DNA from: an uncultured Lachnospiraceae bacterium
GTDB lineage: Bacteria > Bacillota > Clostridia > Lachnospirales > Lachnospiraceae
NCBI GenBank assembly: GCA_902767065.1
Contig: CACXFW010000082.1
Span: 1 to 5,292, forward strand
Length of the DNA: 5,292 nucleotides
Direction of reading: 5' to 3'
Shown here one piece after another: positions 1-5,292 of the stretch (positions are counted from its first letter, which is position 1; every line of letters starts with the position of its first letter). Below the pieces are notes generated by a model. The model was not told where the DNA came from and searched no databases. It saw only the letters and a program-made list of their open reading frames with translations. The position numbers were made by a program, and so were the translations under genes.

Positions 1-616
1 CCTTTGCCGTCAGGACTTCGCGGTTCGACAGATAATGCGTAGGATTGCTGAAGACCAGCCGGCTTCCCTCCAGCTGGAAAATATCAGAGCCCAGATACTG
101 TGAGGAGGTTTTCTGGATGGGAAGTTCTCCCTTCAGAAAACCAAGGGTATTCTCAAGATATTCCGGAAGGACGTCTTTTCCGGTTTCTTCGGAATACACC
201 GTCGCGTCAAAGCTCCCTCCGTTTGCCCCGTAGAGCGTCGCGATGTCGCATATGGTTGTCAGCGGAAAGAGAATGCCGGTGGGATCCGAAGCGCCCATGA
301 GCCACTTCGGATGACCGGCAAGATGCTGCCAGTCGATATACGGAAGGATCTCACCTAGGAAGTCGCCGCCGGCCGCCGAAAAGACCGCGTCAACCGAATC
401 AACAGCAAAAAGACTCATAAGCTCTTCTGCTCGTTCTTTTGCATTTCCGCCGCGCAGATCATTCACGCGCACATGCTCCGTCTCCCAGGTCTTCCAGCCC
501 TGCTGCCTGAGAACCTTCAGGCTGGCCTCAAAGCTTTCAATCTTATGGCCGACCCCGGCGCTCGGGGCGCAGATTCCGATGGTTGCATGTTCTGGTAAAA
601 AACGTGGATAGATCAT
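1..616 (-). CDS. S66 family serine peptidase (LD-carboxypeptidase / MccF-like), C-terminal part outside the window
   Basis: Reading leftward from ATG 616 the frame stays open for 205 codons to the window edge, so only about the N-terminal two thirds of a usual 300-350 residue protein is present. Family members are serine carboxypeptidases that cleave the L,D bond of cytoplasmic murein tetrapeptides (LdcA) or inactivate microcin C-type peptide-nucleotides (MccF). Visible hallmarks are the N-terminal strand IGICAPSAG (about residues 13-21), the segment AAGGDFLGEILPYID (about 81-95), which matches the family's GG-x-x-x-x-E-LLPYLD stretch, and GASDPTG (108-114). Ser110 in that last motif sits where the nucleophile lies in the family GYSDIT motif. 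The catalytic Glu and His would be in the missing part. GGAGG at 625-629 lies 8 nt before the ATG. It is downstream of, and codirectional with, the ECF S component 124 nt away, so cotranscription is plausible. Murein recycling versus peptide-antibiotic immunity cannot be decided. Confidence 0.88.
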   Translation of the reverse strand, partial: MIYPRFLPEHATIGICAPSAGVGHKIESFEASLKVLRQQGWKTWETEHVRVNDLRGGNAKERAEELMSLFAVDSVDAVFSAAGGDFLGEILPYIDWQHLAGHPKWLMGASDPTGILFPLTTICDIATLYGANGGSFDATVYSEETGKDVLPEYLENTLGFLKGELPIQKTSSQYLGSDIFQLEGSRLVFSNPTHYLSNREVLTAK

Positions 617-631
617 TCTATATTCCTCCAT

Positions 632-723
632 AGATTCGCCAGCCTGACATGATGCACATCTCCCGTGCGACATCCAGGAACGTCAGATAACGGTGAAATC
701 AGGGAACCTTTGCGGCGAAGTCT
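632..723 (-). other. Possible nested stem structure between the two leftward genes
   Basis: The 124-nt gap 617-740 holds no gene. Complementary pairs nest inside one another: AGATTCGCC at 632-640 with GGCGAA plus TCT at 714-723 (one unpaired base), CTGAC 644-648 with GTCAG 682-686, and GCAC 654-657 with GTGC 665-668. The outer arm ends 3 nt before the Shine-Dalgarno sequence of the S66 gene, so folding could affect its translation. The stems are short and could occur by chance. No T run follows, so it is not an intrinsic terminator. Confidence 0.25.
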
Positions 724-740
724 GAAAAACGTGACACAGA

Positions 741-1319
741 TCATGCAGCCTTCCTTCCTGCATGGACCATCAGCGTCTGGTTCACCTGGGCGGTAACAGG
801 ACTCAGGTACAGAAGACAGGTCAGCACGCAGTATACAGGAGTCTGGATCAGAAACTGTGTGAGCCTCGTCGGAAGGATCGCATACAGGCTGTATCCGTAA
901 AACCAGACCAGCGCCGCGGTCGTGACAAAGAGTGTACAGACAATACATGCTGTTACAGTTCCGGCACACAGCTTTATGATGGTCATTCTACGGGAGACCG
1001 GATTCTGCCCTTCCGGGCAGTTCTGTACAAGAAGAGCGGGGATTACCCCCCACAGAACCGCGGCCAGTGTGATCAGCGGGTTGATTGCCGTACCCTGGAT
1101 CAGGCAGCCGAGCAGATCGCTGGCAAGACCGCACAGCGCTCCTGCGACGGGTCCGAACCAGATCCCGGCCATCATTCTCGCGACCACGCCAAGCTGAATC
1201 CGTCCAAAGCCTCCGATGTTGATCGCCAGAAAGCGGGAAAGGATCAGGTAGATGGCTGTGAGCGCTCCCAGTGAAACAATCGTATAGGTACACCAGACGG
1301 TGCGGCAGCGTTTCTTCAT
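741..1319 (-). CDS. folT: Folate-family ECF transporter S component (FolT-like)
   Basis: This 192-residue, very hydrophobic protein has about six predicted membrane segments (roughly residues 8-31, 40-56, 57-76, 79-98, 113-136, 153-175), the size and topology of ECF transporter substrate-binding S components. The block SRFLAI (about 28-33), then GVVARMMAGIWFGPVAGAL (about 44-62) and the SDLLG motif (67-71), resembles the folate-family S components, where an LSRFLSI segment precedes an AGMLFGP-x-AGAL-x-G-x-x-DLLG block. S components bind a vitamin and work with a shared EcfA-A'-T energizing module encoded elsewhere. I chose ATG 1319 over an in-frame ATG at 1325 because AGGAGG (1328-1333) is 8 nt from the former and only 2 nt from the latter. 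The conserved block diverges from textbook FolT after SDLLG (IQGTAINPLITL), so another ligand is possible. Confidence 0.78.
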   Translation of the reverse strand: MKKRCRTVWCTYTIVSLGALTAIYLILSRFLAINIGGFGRIQLGVVARMMAGIWFGPVAGALCGLASDLLGCLIQGTAINPLITLAAVLWGVIPALLVQNCPEGQNPVSRRMTIIKLCAGTVTACIVCTLFVTTAALVWFYGYSLYAILPTRLTQFLIQTPVYCVLTCLLYLSPVTAQVNQTLMVHAGRKAA

Positions 1320-1579
1320 ATCCATCTCCTCCTCTATAAACCGATTGTTAGCCTGACTCTGTCCGGCCTGATCCCGATCCCATAGCCGAAACTGCTTCGT
1401 TCTTCGGACTCGTACTCTCGAACGGTACCAGTCTCACTTCTTCCAGGACAGATTCAGAAGGGACCTGACATACCTGGATCTGAAATACCTGCACAGTCCG
1501 GTTATGCCTGAATGATCCTTGCATAAAAAGACAATAGAAAACAAAAAACACAGTGATATTATAATGGCAGGATACAGAA
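1320..1579 (-). promoter_or_regulatory. Long structured 5' leader of the folT-like gene, class unknown
   Basis: About 260 nt separate the best leftward promoter from the folT-like start. The stretch contains several complementary pairs: TTATGC 1502-1507 with GCATAA 1521-1526; TCCAGG 1442-1447 with CCTGGA 1473-1478, enclosing TCAG 1454-1457 with CTGA 1465-1468; GACT-x-GTAC at 1407-1415 with GTAC-x-AGTC at 1425-1433; and GCCTGAC 1351-1357 with GTCCGGC 1361-1367 (one mismatch). TTCAGA 1453-1458 can also pair with TCTGAA 1479-1484, which interleaves with the 1442-1478 stem and would give either a pseudoknot or a switch. Folate-family S component genes often carry a THF riboswitch, but I do not see its conserved GUUAAGUG core. 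No open frame here looks real. Confidence 0.35.
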
Positions 1580-1585
1580 AAGTCG

Positions 1586-1615
1586 ATTATACTTTTTTTG
1601 AACAGGGGGTGTGAC
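1586..1615 (-). promoter_or_regulatory. Candidate sigma-A-type promoter for the leftward genes
   Basis: On the minus strand a perfect TATAAT occupies 1591-1586, with GTCACA at 1615-1610 upstream (4 of 6 matches to TTGACA) at an 18-bp spacing. Transcription would start near 1579. The -35 is weak, so the call rests mainly on the -10. On the plus strand the same bases give TATACT at 1588-1593, but I found no convincing -35 for it, so the rightward promoter remains unidentified. Confidence 0.4.
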
Positions 1616-1619
1616 CTGT
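1602..1619. promoter_or_regulatory. Small inverted repeat, possible operator
   Basis: ACAGG at 1602-1606 and CCTGT at 1615-1619 form a 5-bp inverted repeat with an 8-nt spacer. It lies over the -35 region of the leftward promoter and about 50 nt upstream of the rightward SDR start, where a repressor site shared by both directions would be expected. Five-base arms are weak evidence, and no regulator gene is visible in the window. Confidence 0.2.
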
Positions 1620-1666
1620 AACGAGAAAGTGGGAAGATGCTGTATTTGTAAGAGGAGGGTTTGTAT

Positions 1667-2680
1667 ATGAGGGCATTATTGATCGGCGGAACAGGACAGA
1701 TCAGTATGGCGATCACGAAAAAACTGGTGGCTGACGGCTGGGAAGTCTGGCTTTTGAACCGTGGAAACCGCAATTCCGGCATCCCGGAGGGGGTCCACTG
1801 TGTGGTGGCGGATATCAATGATGAGGCGGCTGTGCTTCAGGGAATCGAGGGGATGTACTTTGACAGTGTATGTGAGTTCATCGGCTTTGTTCCGGAGCAG
1901 GTGGAGCGGGACTGGCGTCTGTTTGCAGGACGTACCGGACAGTACATCTATATCAGTTCAGCTTCTGCATATCATAAGCCCGTGCGCAGCTATGTCATCA
2001 GTGAAGGGACGACGCTGGCGAACCCGTACTGGAAGTATTCAAGGGACAAGATCGCATGTGAGGAATTCCTGATGAGAAAGTACAGGGAAGAGGGATTTCC
2101 TGTTACAATCGTGCGTCCCTCGCATACCTATGACGAAAGGAATGTGCCGGTCGGCGTACATGGGGCGAAGGGCTCCTGGCAGGTCATCCGGAGGATGCAG
2201 GAAGGAAAGCCGGTCATTATTCCGGGGGATGGAACGAGTCTGTGGACCGTTACTTTCAACCGTGATTTTGCGGTCGGGTATACCGGACTGATGGGAAATT
2301 GCCATGCCATCGGGGAAGCATTCCAGATCACATCGGATGAGACGCTCACCTGGAACCAGATCCATGAAACCATCGCGGATGCGCTTGGCACAACGCTTCA
2401 TCCTTATCATGTTTCCTCCAGCTTCCTGGCGTCGGTCGGGAAGAAGTATGACTTCAATGGTGCGCTGCTCGGGGATAAGTCCAACAGTGTCGTATTTGAC
2501 AACCGGAAGCTGAAATCCCTGGTTCCGCAGATGACGACCTCAATCCCGTTCCATCAGGGCGTACGGATCTCGCTGGATTATATTCTTTCCCATAAAGAAT
2601 GCCAGGTGGAGGATCCGGAATTTGACGAATGGTGCGACCGTGTCATCGATGCGCTGGAAAAAGCAAAAAACAGTCTGTAA
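1667..2680 (+). CDS. Atypical extended SDR, NAD(P)-dependent epimerase/dehydratase family protein
   Basis: This is a 337-residue Rossmann-fold oxidoreductase of the short-chain dehydrogenase/reductase superfamily. The N-terminal strand leads into a nucleotide-binding loop GGTGQIS (residues 7-13). The end of the second strand reads LLNRGN (29-34), where the Arg suggests a preference for NADP(H), and Asp49 lies in the ADI turn. The catalytic set is visible as Ser in YISSASAY (95-102) and Tyr124/Lys128 in YSRDK. The C-terminal half (about 145-310) has the variable substrate-binding region of extended SDRs. The substrate is not recognisable; the sequence resembles the NAD-dependent epimerase/dehydratase group that includes CSP41-like proteins. 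ATG 1667 is preferred to the in-frame TTG at 1661 because AGGAGG (1653-1658) lies 8 nt from the ATG and 2 nt from the TTG. The stop codon is 21 nt before the next gene, so cotranscription with the AmmeMemoRadiSam genes is likely. Confidence 0.88.
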   Translation: MRALLIGGTGQISMAITKKLVADGWEVWLLNRGNRNSGIPEGVHCVVADINDEAAVLQGIEGMYFDSVCEFIGFVPEQVERDWRLFAGRTGQYIYISSASAYHKPVRSYVISEGTTLANPYWKYSRDKIACEEFLMRKYREEGFPVTIVRPSHTYDERNVPVGVHGAKGSWQVIRRMQEGKPVIIPGDGTSLWTVTFNRDFAVGYTGLMGNCHAIGEAFQITSDETLTWNQIHETIADALGTTLHPYHVSSSFLASVGKKYDFNGALLGDKSNSVVFDNRKLKSLVPQMTTSIPFHQGVRISLDYILSHKECQVEDPEFDEWCDRVIDALEKAKNSL

Positions 2681-2701
2681 AACAATCCGGGAGGGATCAG
2701 G

Positions 2702-4099
2702 ATGTCAGTCATTGCTGCTTTTATGGTGCCCCATCCGCCGATGATTGTCCCAAGGATCGGGCGGGGGAGCGAAGAACAGATTGCCAAGACGGTGCGTTCA
2801 TACAAGAGGGTTGCGGAGGAGATCGCGTATCTTTCGCCGGAGACCATCATCATTCTAAGTCCTCACTCGGTGATGTATTCGGATTACTTCCATATCTCAC
2901 CCGGAAAGCGGGCAAAGGGATCATTTGCCATGTTCCGTGCACCTGAGGTACGGTTTGACGAGGAGTATGATACGGAGCTTGCGGACCGGATCAGCCTTCT
3001 GGCACAGGAGAGGGACTTCCCGGCAGGAGAGAAGGGAGAAAGGGACGCAGCACTTGATCATGGAACCATGGTCCCGCTGTGGTTTATCCGGGGCGCGTAC
3101 GGGAAGGATCGTGCTGCCTCAAGGATCGTCCGGATTGGTCTTTCCGGGCTTTCTTTGAACGATCATTATTCCTTTGGCATGCTGATCAGGGATGCGGTAG
3201 AGGATGTGGGAAGAAAGACCGTGATCGTTGCCAGCGGGGATCTGTCGCACAAGCTGAAGGAGTATGGCCCATACGGTTTTGCGCCGGAGGGACCGGAGTA
3301 TGACCGGCGGATCATGGAGGTGTGCGGCAGGGCTTATTTCGGGGAGCTTCTTGACTTCGATGAAGTTTTCCTGGAGAAGGCAGCCGAGTGCGGGCACCGT
3401 TCATTTGTCATCATGGCGGGGACGATGGACGGAAAGAAGGTTCGCGCTGAAGCGTTGTCCCATCAGGATGTGACGGGTGTGGGCTACGGGATCTGTACCT
3501 TCTATCCGGATGGGGAGGATGCCGGGAGACATTTTCTGGACCGTCATCTGGAGCAGCTGAAACAACAGCTTCGCCGGAAGGAGCAGCAATCCGATCCGTA
3601 TGTCAGGCTTGCCCGCCAGTCGCTCGAGACCTGGATCCTGGAAGGGCGAAGGATGAAACTTCCAAAGGGACTGCCGGAGGAAATGCTGAAAATGCGCGCG
3701 GGTGCGTTTGTCTCGATCCATAAGTTCGGCAAGCTGCGCGGCTGCATCGGGACGATCGAACCCGTGACAGACTGTGTTGCAGACGAGATCATCCGGAATG
3801 CAGTCAGCGCTTCCACACAGGATCCGCGTTTTGACCCTATCACAAAGGAAGAGCTGGAATGGCTGGAGATCAATGTGGATGTGCTGGGGAAGGCGGAGAA
3901 GATTTCTTCCGTTACGCAGCTTGATGTCAGACGGTACGGCGTGATTGTCTCAGCCGGATACCGGAGAGGTCTGCTGCTTCCGGATCTGGACGGTGTGGAT
4001 ACGCCCGCGCAGCAGGTTTCCATTGCTCTGCAGAAGGCAGGGATCCGCGAGGAGGAACCTTACCAGATGGAACGGTTTGAGGTGATCCGCCATAGATGA
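2702..4099 (+). CDS. amrA: AmmeMemoRadiSam system protein A: LigB/MEMO-like domain fused to AMMECR1 domain
   Basis: This 465-residue cytosolic protein has two domains. Residues 1 to about 270 are a class III extradiol dioxygenase (LigB)/MEMO-like fold. VPHPP gives His11, SPHS gives His55, LDHGTMVPL gives Asp119 and His120, SGDLSH gives His183, and ECGHRSF gives Glu229 and Cys230. His11, His55 and Cys230 appear to match the human MEMO1 metal ligands His49, His81 and Cys244, while Glu229 sits where LigB enzymes use a Glu. After a charged linker (about 280-297), residues 298-465 form an AMMECR1 domain with its signature LRGCIGT (345-351), then DPRFDPIT (374-381), the strand EINVDVL (389-395) and a GLLLPDLDGV segment (423-432). 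The GGGAGG at 2689-2694 is 7 nt from the ATG. The radical SAM partner follows downstream. The reaction of the system is not established. Fusions of this kind are known in Clostridia, and the protein appears intact. Confidence 0.93.
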   Translation: MSVIAAFMVPHPPMIVPRIGRGSEEQIAKTVRSYKRVAEEIAYLSPETIIILSPHSVMYSDYFHISPGKRAKGSFAMFRAPEVRFDEEYDTELADRISLLAQERDFPAGEKGERDAALDHGTMVPLWFIRGAYGKDRAASRIVRIGLSGLSLNDHYSFGMLIRDAVEDVGRKTVIVASGDLSHKLKEYGPYGFAPEGPEYDRRIMEVCGRAYFGELLDFDEVFLEKAAECGHRSFVIMAGTMDGKKVRAEALSHQDVTGVGYGICTFYPDGEDAGRHFLDRHLEQLKQQLRRKEQQSDPYVRLARQSLETWILEGRRMKLPKGLPEEMLKMRAGAFVSIHKFGKLRGCIGTIEPVTDCVADEIIRNAVSASTQDPRFDPITKEELEWLEINVDVLGKAEKISSVTQLDVRRYGVIVSAGYRRGLLLPDLDGVDTPAQQVSIALQKAGIREEEPYQMERFEVIRHR

Positions 4100-4108
4100 T
4101 ACCTGCCA

Positions 4109-4188
4109 TATGATTACAGCGCCAGAAGCCTGACTTTCCCGAAAGCCTGCCTTTCGTGGAGGGAAAGGGTGCCGGCGCTGTAATCATA
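4109..4188. repeat. 80-nt nested inverted repeat between amrA and amrS
   Basis: A perfect 15-bp inverted repeat pairs 4109-4123 (TATGATTACAGCGCC) with 4174-4188. Inside it CTTTCCC 4134-4140 pairs with GGGAAAG 4161-4167, and innermost GAAAG 4141-4145 pairs with CTTTC 4151-4155 around a 5-nt loop. The three stems nest, giving one long hairpin that begins 9 nt after the amrA stop codon. There is no T run after either arm, so a standard intrinsic terminator is unlikely. It may be an mRNA processing or stability element, or a copy of a dispersed palindromic/MITE-like repeat. No second copy is in this window. Confidence 0.8.
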
Positions 4189-4219
4189 CTGTCTGCGACG
4201 GACCATAGGAGACGCTACA

Positions 4220-4246
4220 CCAGGTAATTGGAAAGCGTTATCCTGG
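4220..4246 (+). other. Small hairpin just upstream of the amrS ribosome binding site
   Basis: CCAGGTAA at 4220-4227 pairs with TTA-T-CCTGG at 4238-4246 (8 bp with one bulged T) around a 10-nt loop. It ends 12 nt before the Shine-Dalgarno sequence at 4259-4264, so in the transcript it would sit directly in front of the amrS initiation region. A role in translation is a guess. Confidence 0.4.
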
Positions 4247-4268
4247 AATGATTCATACGGAGGGAATT

Positions 4269-5129
4269 ATGGCCAGATGTGAAGTGTGCTTCCGGCGCTG
4301 TGAGATTGCGGAAGGAAGGACGGGCTTTTGCGGCGCAAGAGGCGTAAGGGATGGCGTGGTGAGGGCTGTAAACTATGGGAAGATCACTTCCCTGGCGCTG
4401 GATCCGATTGAGAAGAAACCGCTTAGCCGTTTCTTCCCCGGAAGCAGGATCCTGTCTGTGGGAAGCTACGGATGCAATCTCCGCTGCCCGTTCTGCCAGA
4501 ATTATGAGATTTCCTGGTCAGATGCGGCCTGGAGGTATGAACGCCGCGCAAAGTCCATGCTTCCGGAAGAGCTTGTGGATCTTGCGGCGGGGCTGAGGAG
4601 CAGCGGAAACATCGGAATTGCATTTACCTACAACGAGCCGCTGATCGGATATGAGTTCGTGCTGGATACGGCCAGGCTTGCGAAGGAGCGGGGACTGAAG
4701 AATGTCCTGGTCACCAACGGGACAGCGCAGCTGTCTGTCCTGGAAAAGCTTGGTCCGTATATCGATGCCATGAACATTGACCTGAAGGGATTCACGGACC
4801 ACTATTACACGCAGGTTATTCACGGCAGCAGGCAGATGGTGATGGAGTTCATCACCCGGGCGGTGAAGCTGTGCCATGTGGAGCTGACAACCCTGATCGT
4901 TCCCGGGGAAAATGACTCGGTGGAGGAGATGTCTGCGCTGAGCCGCTGGGTTGCCCGGCTGGAGGACGGACAGGGAAACGTGATCGGGAATAAAGTACCG
5001 CTTCACATCACCAGGTTTTTCCCCCGCTTTCATATGACGGACCGTGATGCGACAGACATCGGGAGAATCCGCCTGCTCACAGAGACGGCGAAGGAGAACC
5101 TTGCGTACGTCTTTCCAGGAAACTGCTGA
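4269..5129 (+). CDS. amrS: AmmeMemoRadiSam system radical SAM enzyme
   Basis: This 286-residue protein belongs to the PflA-like radical SAM group. The N-terminus has a Cys cluster, CEVCFRRC (Cys4, 7, 11) and Cys21 in GFCGARG, typical of AmrS and likely to bind Zn or Fe. DPIEKKPLSRFFPGS (about 45-59) is the family hallmark just ahead of the radical SAM motif. CNLRCPFC supplies the CxxxCxxC ligands Cys69, 73 and 76 for the 4Fe-4S cluster that reductively cleaves S-adenosylmethionine. TYNEP (120-124) and NIDLKGF (169-175) are later core strands as in PflA-type activases. The protein stops at YVFPGNC and lacks the Cys-containing C-terminal extension (TYCPxC-like) that I recall from longer AmrS proteins. 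ATG 4269 is preferred to in-frame ATG 4248 because GGAGGG at 4259-4264 precedes it by 4 nt, and the upstream ATG has no good site. The substrate is unknown; partnership with the preceding LigB-AMMECR1 protein is the basis for the system name. Confidence 0.92.
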   Translation: MARCEVCFRRCEIAEGRTGFCGARGVRDGVVRAVNYGKITSLALDPIEKKPLSRFFPGSRILSVGSYGCNLRCPFCQNYEISWSDAAWRYERRAKSMLPEELVDLAAGLRSSGNIGIAFTYNEPLIGYEFVLDTARLAKERGLKNVLVTNGTAQLSVLEKLGPYIDAMNIDLKGFTDHYYTQVIHGSRQMVMEFITRAVKLCHVELTTLIVPGENDSVEEMSALSRWVARLEDGQGNVIGNKVPLHITRFFPRFHMTDRDATDIGRIRLLTETAKENLAYVFPGNC

Positions 5130-5184
5130 ATCCACGAAGACAGCCGACGGGGAATCTTGCATCCGAATTGGTAATTATTCAGCA

Positions 5185-5254
5185 CCCCCTGGAATTGCTC
5201 ATGATCCCGTCAGATAAGCTTGCTTATCTGACGGATCTGAGCGGTTCCAGGGGG
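5185..5254. repeat. 70-nt long imperfect hairpin downstream of amrS
   Basis: Nested complementary arms run almost without interruption. CCCCCTGGAA 5185-5194 pairs with TTCCAGGGGG 5245-5254, then TT against GG as wobbles in RNA, GCTCA with TGAGC, GATC with GATC, and GTCAGATAAGC with GCTTATCTGAC around the centre at 5220-5221. Only about two bulged bases (a T and a C on the left side) interrupt it. It begins 56 nt after the amrS stop codon; nothing gene-like lies in 5130-5184. No T run follows on either strand, so it is more like a dispersed palindromic repeat or a non-canonical terminator. Confidence 0.8.
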
Positions 5255-5285
5255 CGGACAAGCGGTGAAACCGCTCTGTCCGCCC
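5252..5285. repeat. GC-rich hairpin overlapping the preceding one
   Basis: GGGCGGACA 5252-5260 pairs with TGTCCGCCC 5277-5285, continued by AGCGGT 5261-5266 with ACCGCT 5270-5275, one bulged C at 5276 and a GAA loop. Its first three G residues are also the last three bases of the 5185-5254 stem, so the two hairpins cannot both be fully formed. The 7 bases left in the window (ACAGCGA) show no T run. Confidence 0.75.
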
Positions 5286-5292
5286 ACAGCGA

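Noticed and set aside
762..1274. 170-codon plus-strand frame
   Set aside because: It is antisense to the folT-like membrane protein and is highly charged with no family features, as expected for the complement of a hydrophobic gene.
1320..1500. THF riboswitch upstream of the folT-like gene
   Set aside because: Expected from context, but the conserved GUUAAGUG and the other core segments I know are not present. Left as an unclassified leader.
1560..1565. Plus-strand TATAAT as the -10 of the SDR promoter
   Set aside because: No acceptable -35 at 16-18 bp upstream (GAAAAC at best), so it was not annotated as a promoter.
1348..1818. 156-codon minus-strand frame reaching from inside the SDR gene into the divergent gap
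   Set aside because: It overlaps the SDR start antisense, has low-complexity composition and no domain, and would cover the leftward promoter and leader.
3544..4023. 159-codon minus-strand frame, Ser-rich
   Set aside because: It is antisense to the AMMECR1 domain; there is no ribosome binding site or domain evidence.
4109..4188. Intrinsic terminator after amrA
   Set aside because: The stem is strong but no T run follows on either strand, and the next gene belongs to the same system.
4228..4256. Promoter for amrS (TTGGAA with ATTCAT at 17 bp)
   Set aside because: The -10 is poor and transcription would start inside the ribosome binding site, so an internal promoter here is unlikely.
4518..5162. 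214-codon open frame on the minus strand
   Set aside because: It lies entirely antisense to the radical SAM gene, whose motifs are unambiguous. The antisense protein has no recognisable domain; it is a shadow of codon bias.

Overview
The window looks like chromosomal DNA from a low-to-mid GC Firmicute, most likely an anaerobic member of the Clostridia (Lachnospiraceae-like). The grounds are strong AGGAGG-type ribosome binding sites, an ECF vitamin transporter S component, an S66 peptidase, and a fused LigB/AMMECR1 protein beside its radical SAM partner. This is inference from gene content; there is no taxonomic marker in the window.

Layout: two genes point left and three point right, from a divergent intergenic region at about 1320-1666. 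Leftward there is a folate-family ECF transporter S component (741-1319), then an S66 (LD-carboxypeptidase/MccF-like) peptidase that starts at 616 and runs off the left edge. The leftward transcript appears to have a leader of about 260 nt with several possible hairpins. I could not match it to the THF riboswitch or another class I know.

Rightward, an atypical extended SDR (NAD(P)-dependent epimerase/dehydratase family, 1667-2680) is followed after 21 nt by a two-domain protein (2702-4099): a class III extradiol dioxygenase/MEMO-like domain fused to an AMMECR1 domain. After a 169-nt gap holding an 80-nt nested inverted repeat and a second small hairpin comes a radical SAM enzyme (4269-5129). 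The last two genes form the AmmeMemoRadiSam system, a widely conserved trio of domains (AMMECR1, Memo, radical SAM) whose reaction is, to my knowledge, not settled. It is the most interesting content here. The SDR is close enough to share its transcript, but a functional link is only a guess.

The right end (5130-5292) has no gene. It carries a very long imperfect hairpin (5185-5254) that overlaps by three bases a second GC-rich hairpin (5252-5285). Neither is followed by a T run, so neither is a standard intrinsic terminator.

In four of the five genes the start can be set by the position of the Shine-Dalgarno sequence, and in three of these (741-1319, 1667-2680, 4269-5129) the longest reading frame begins slightly upstream of the better start.
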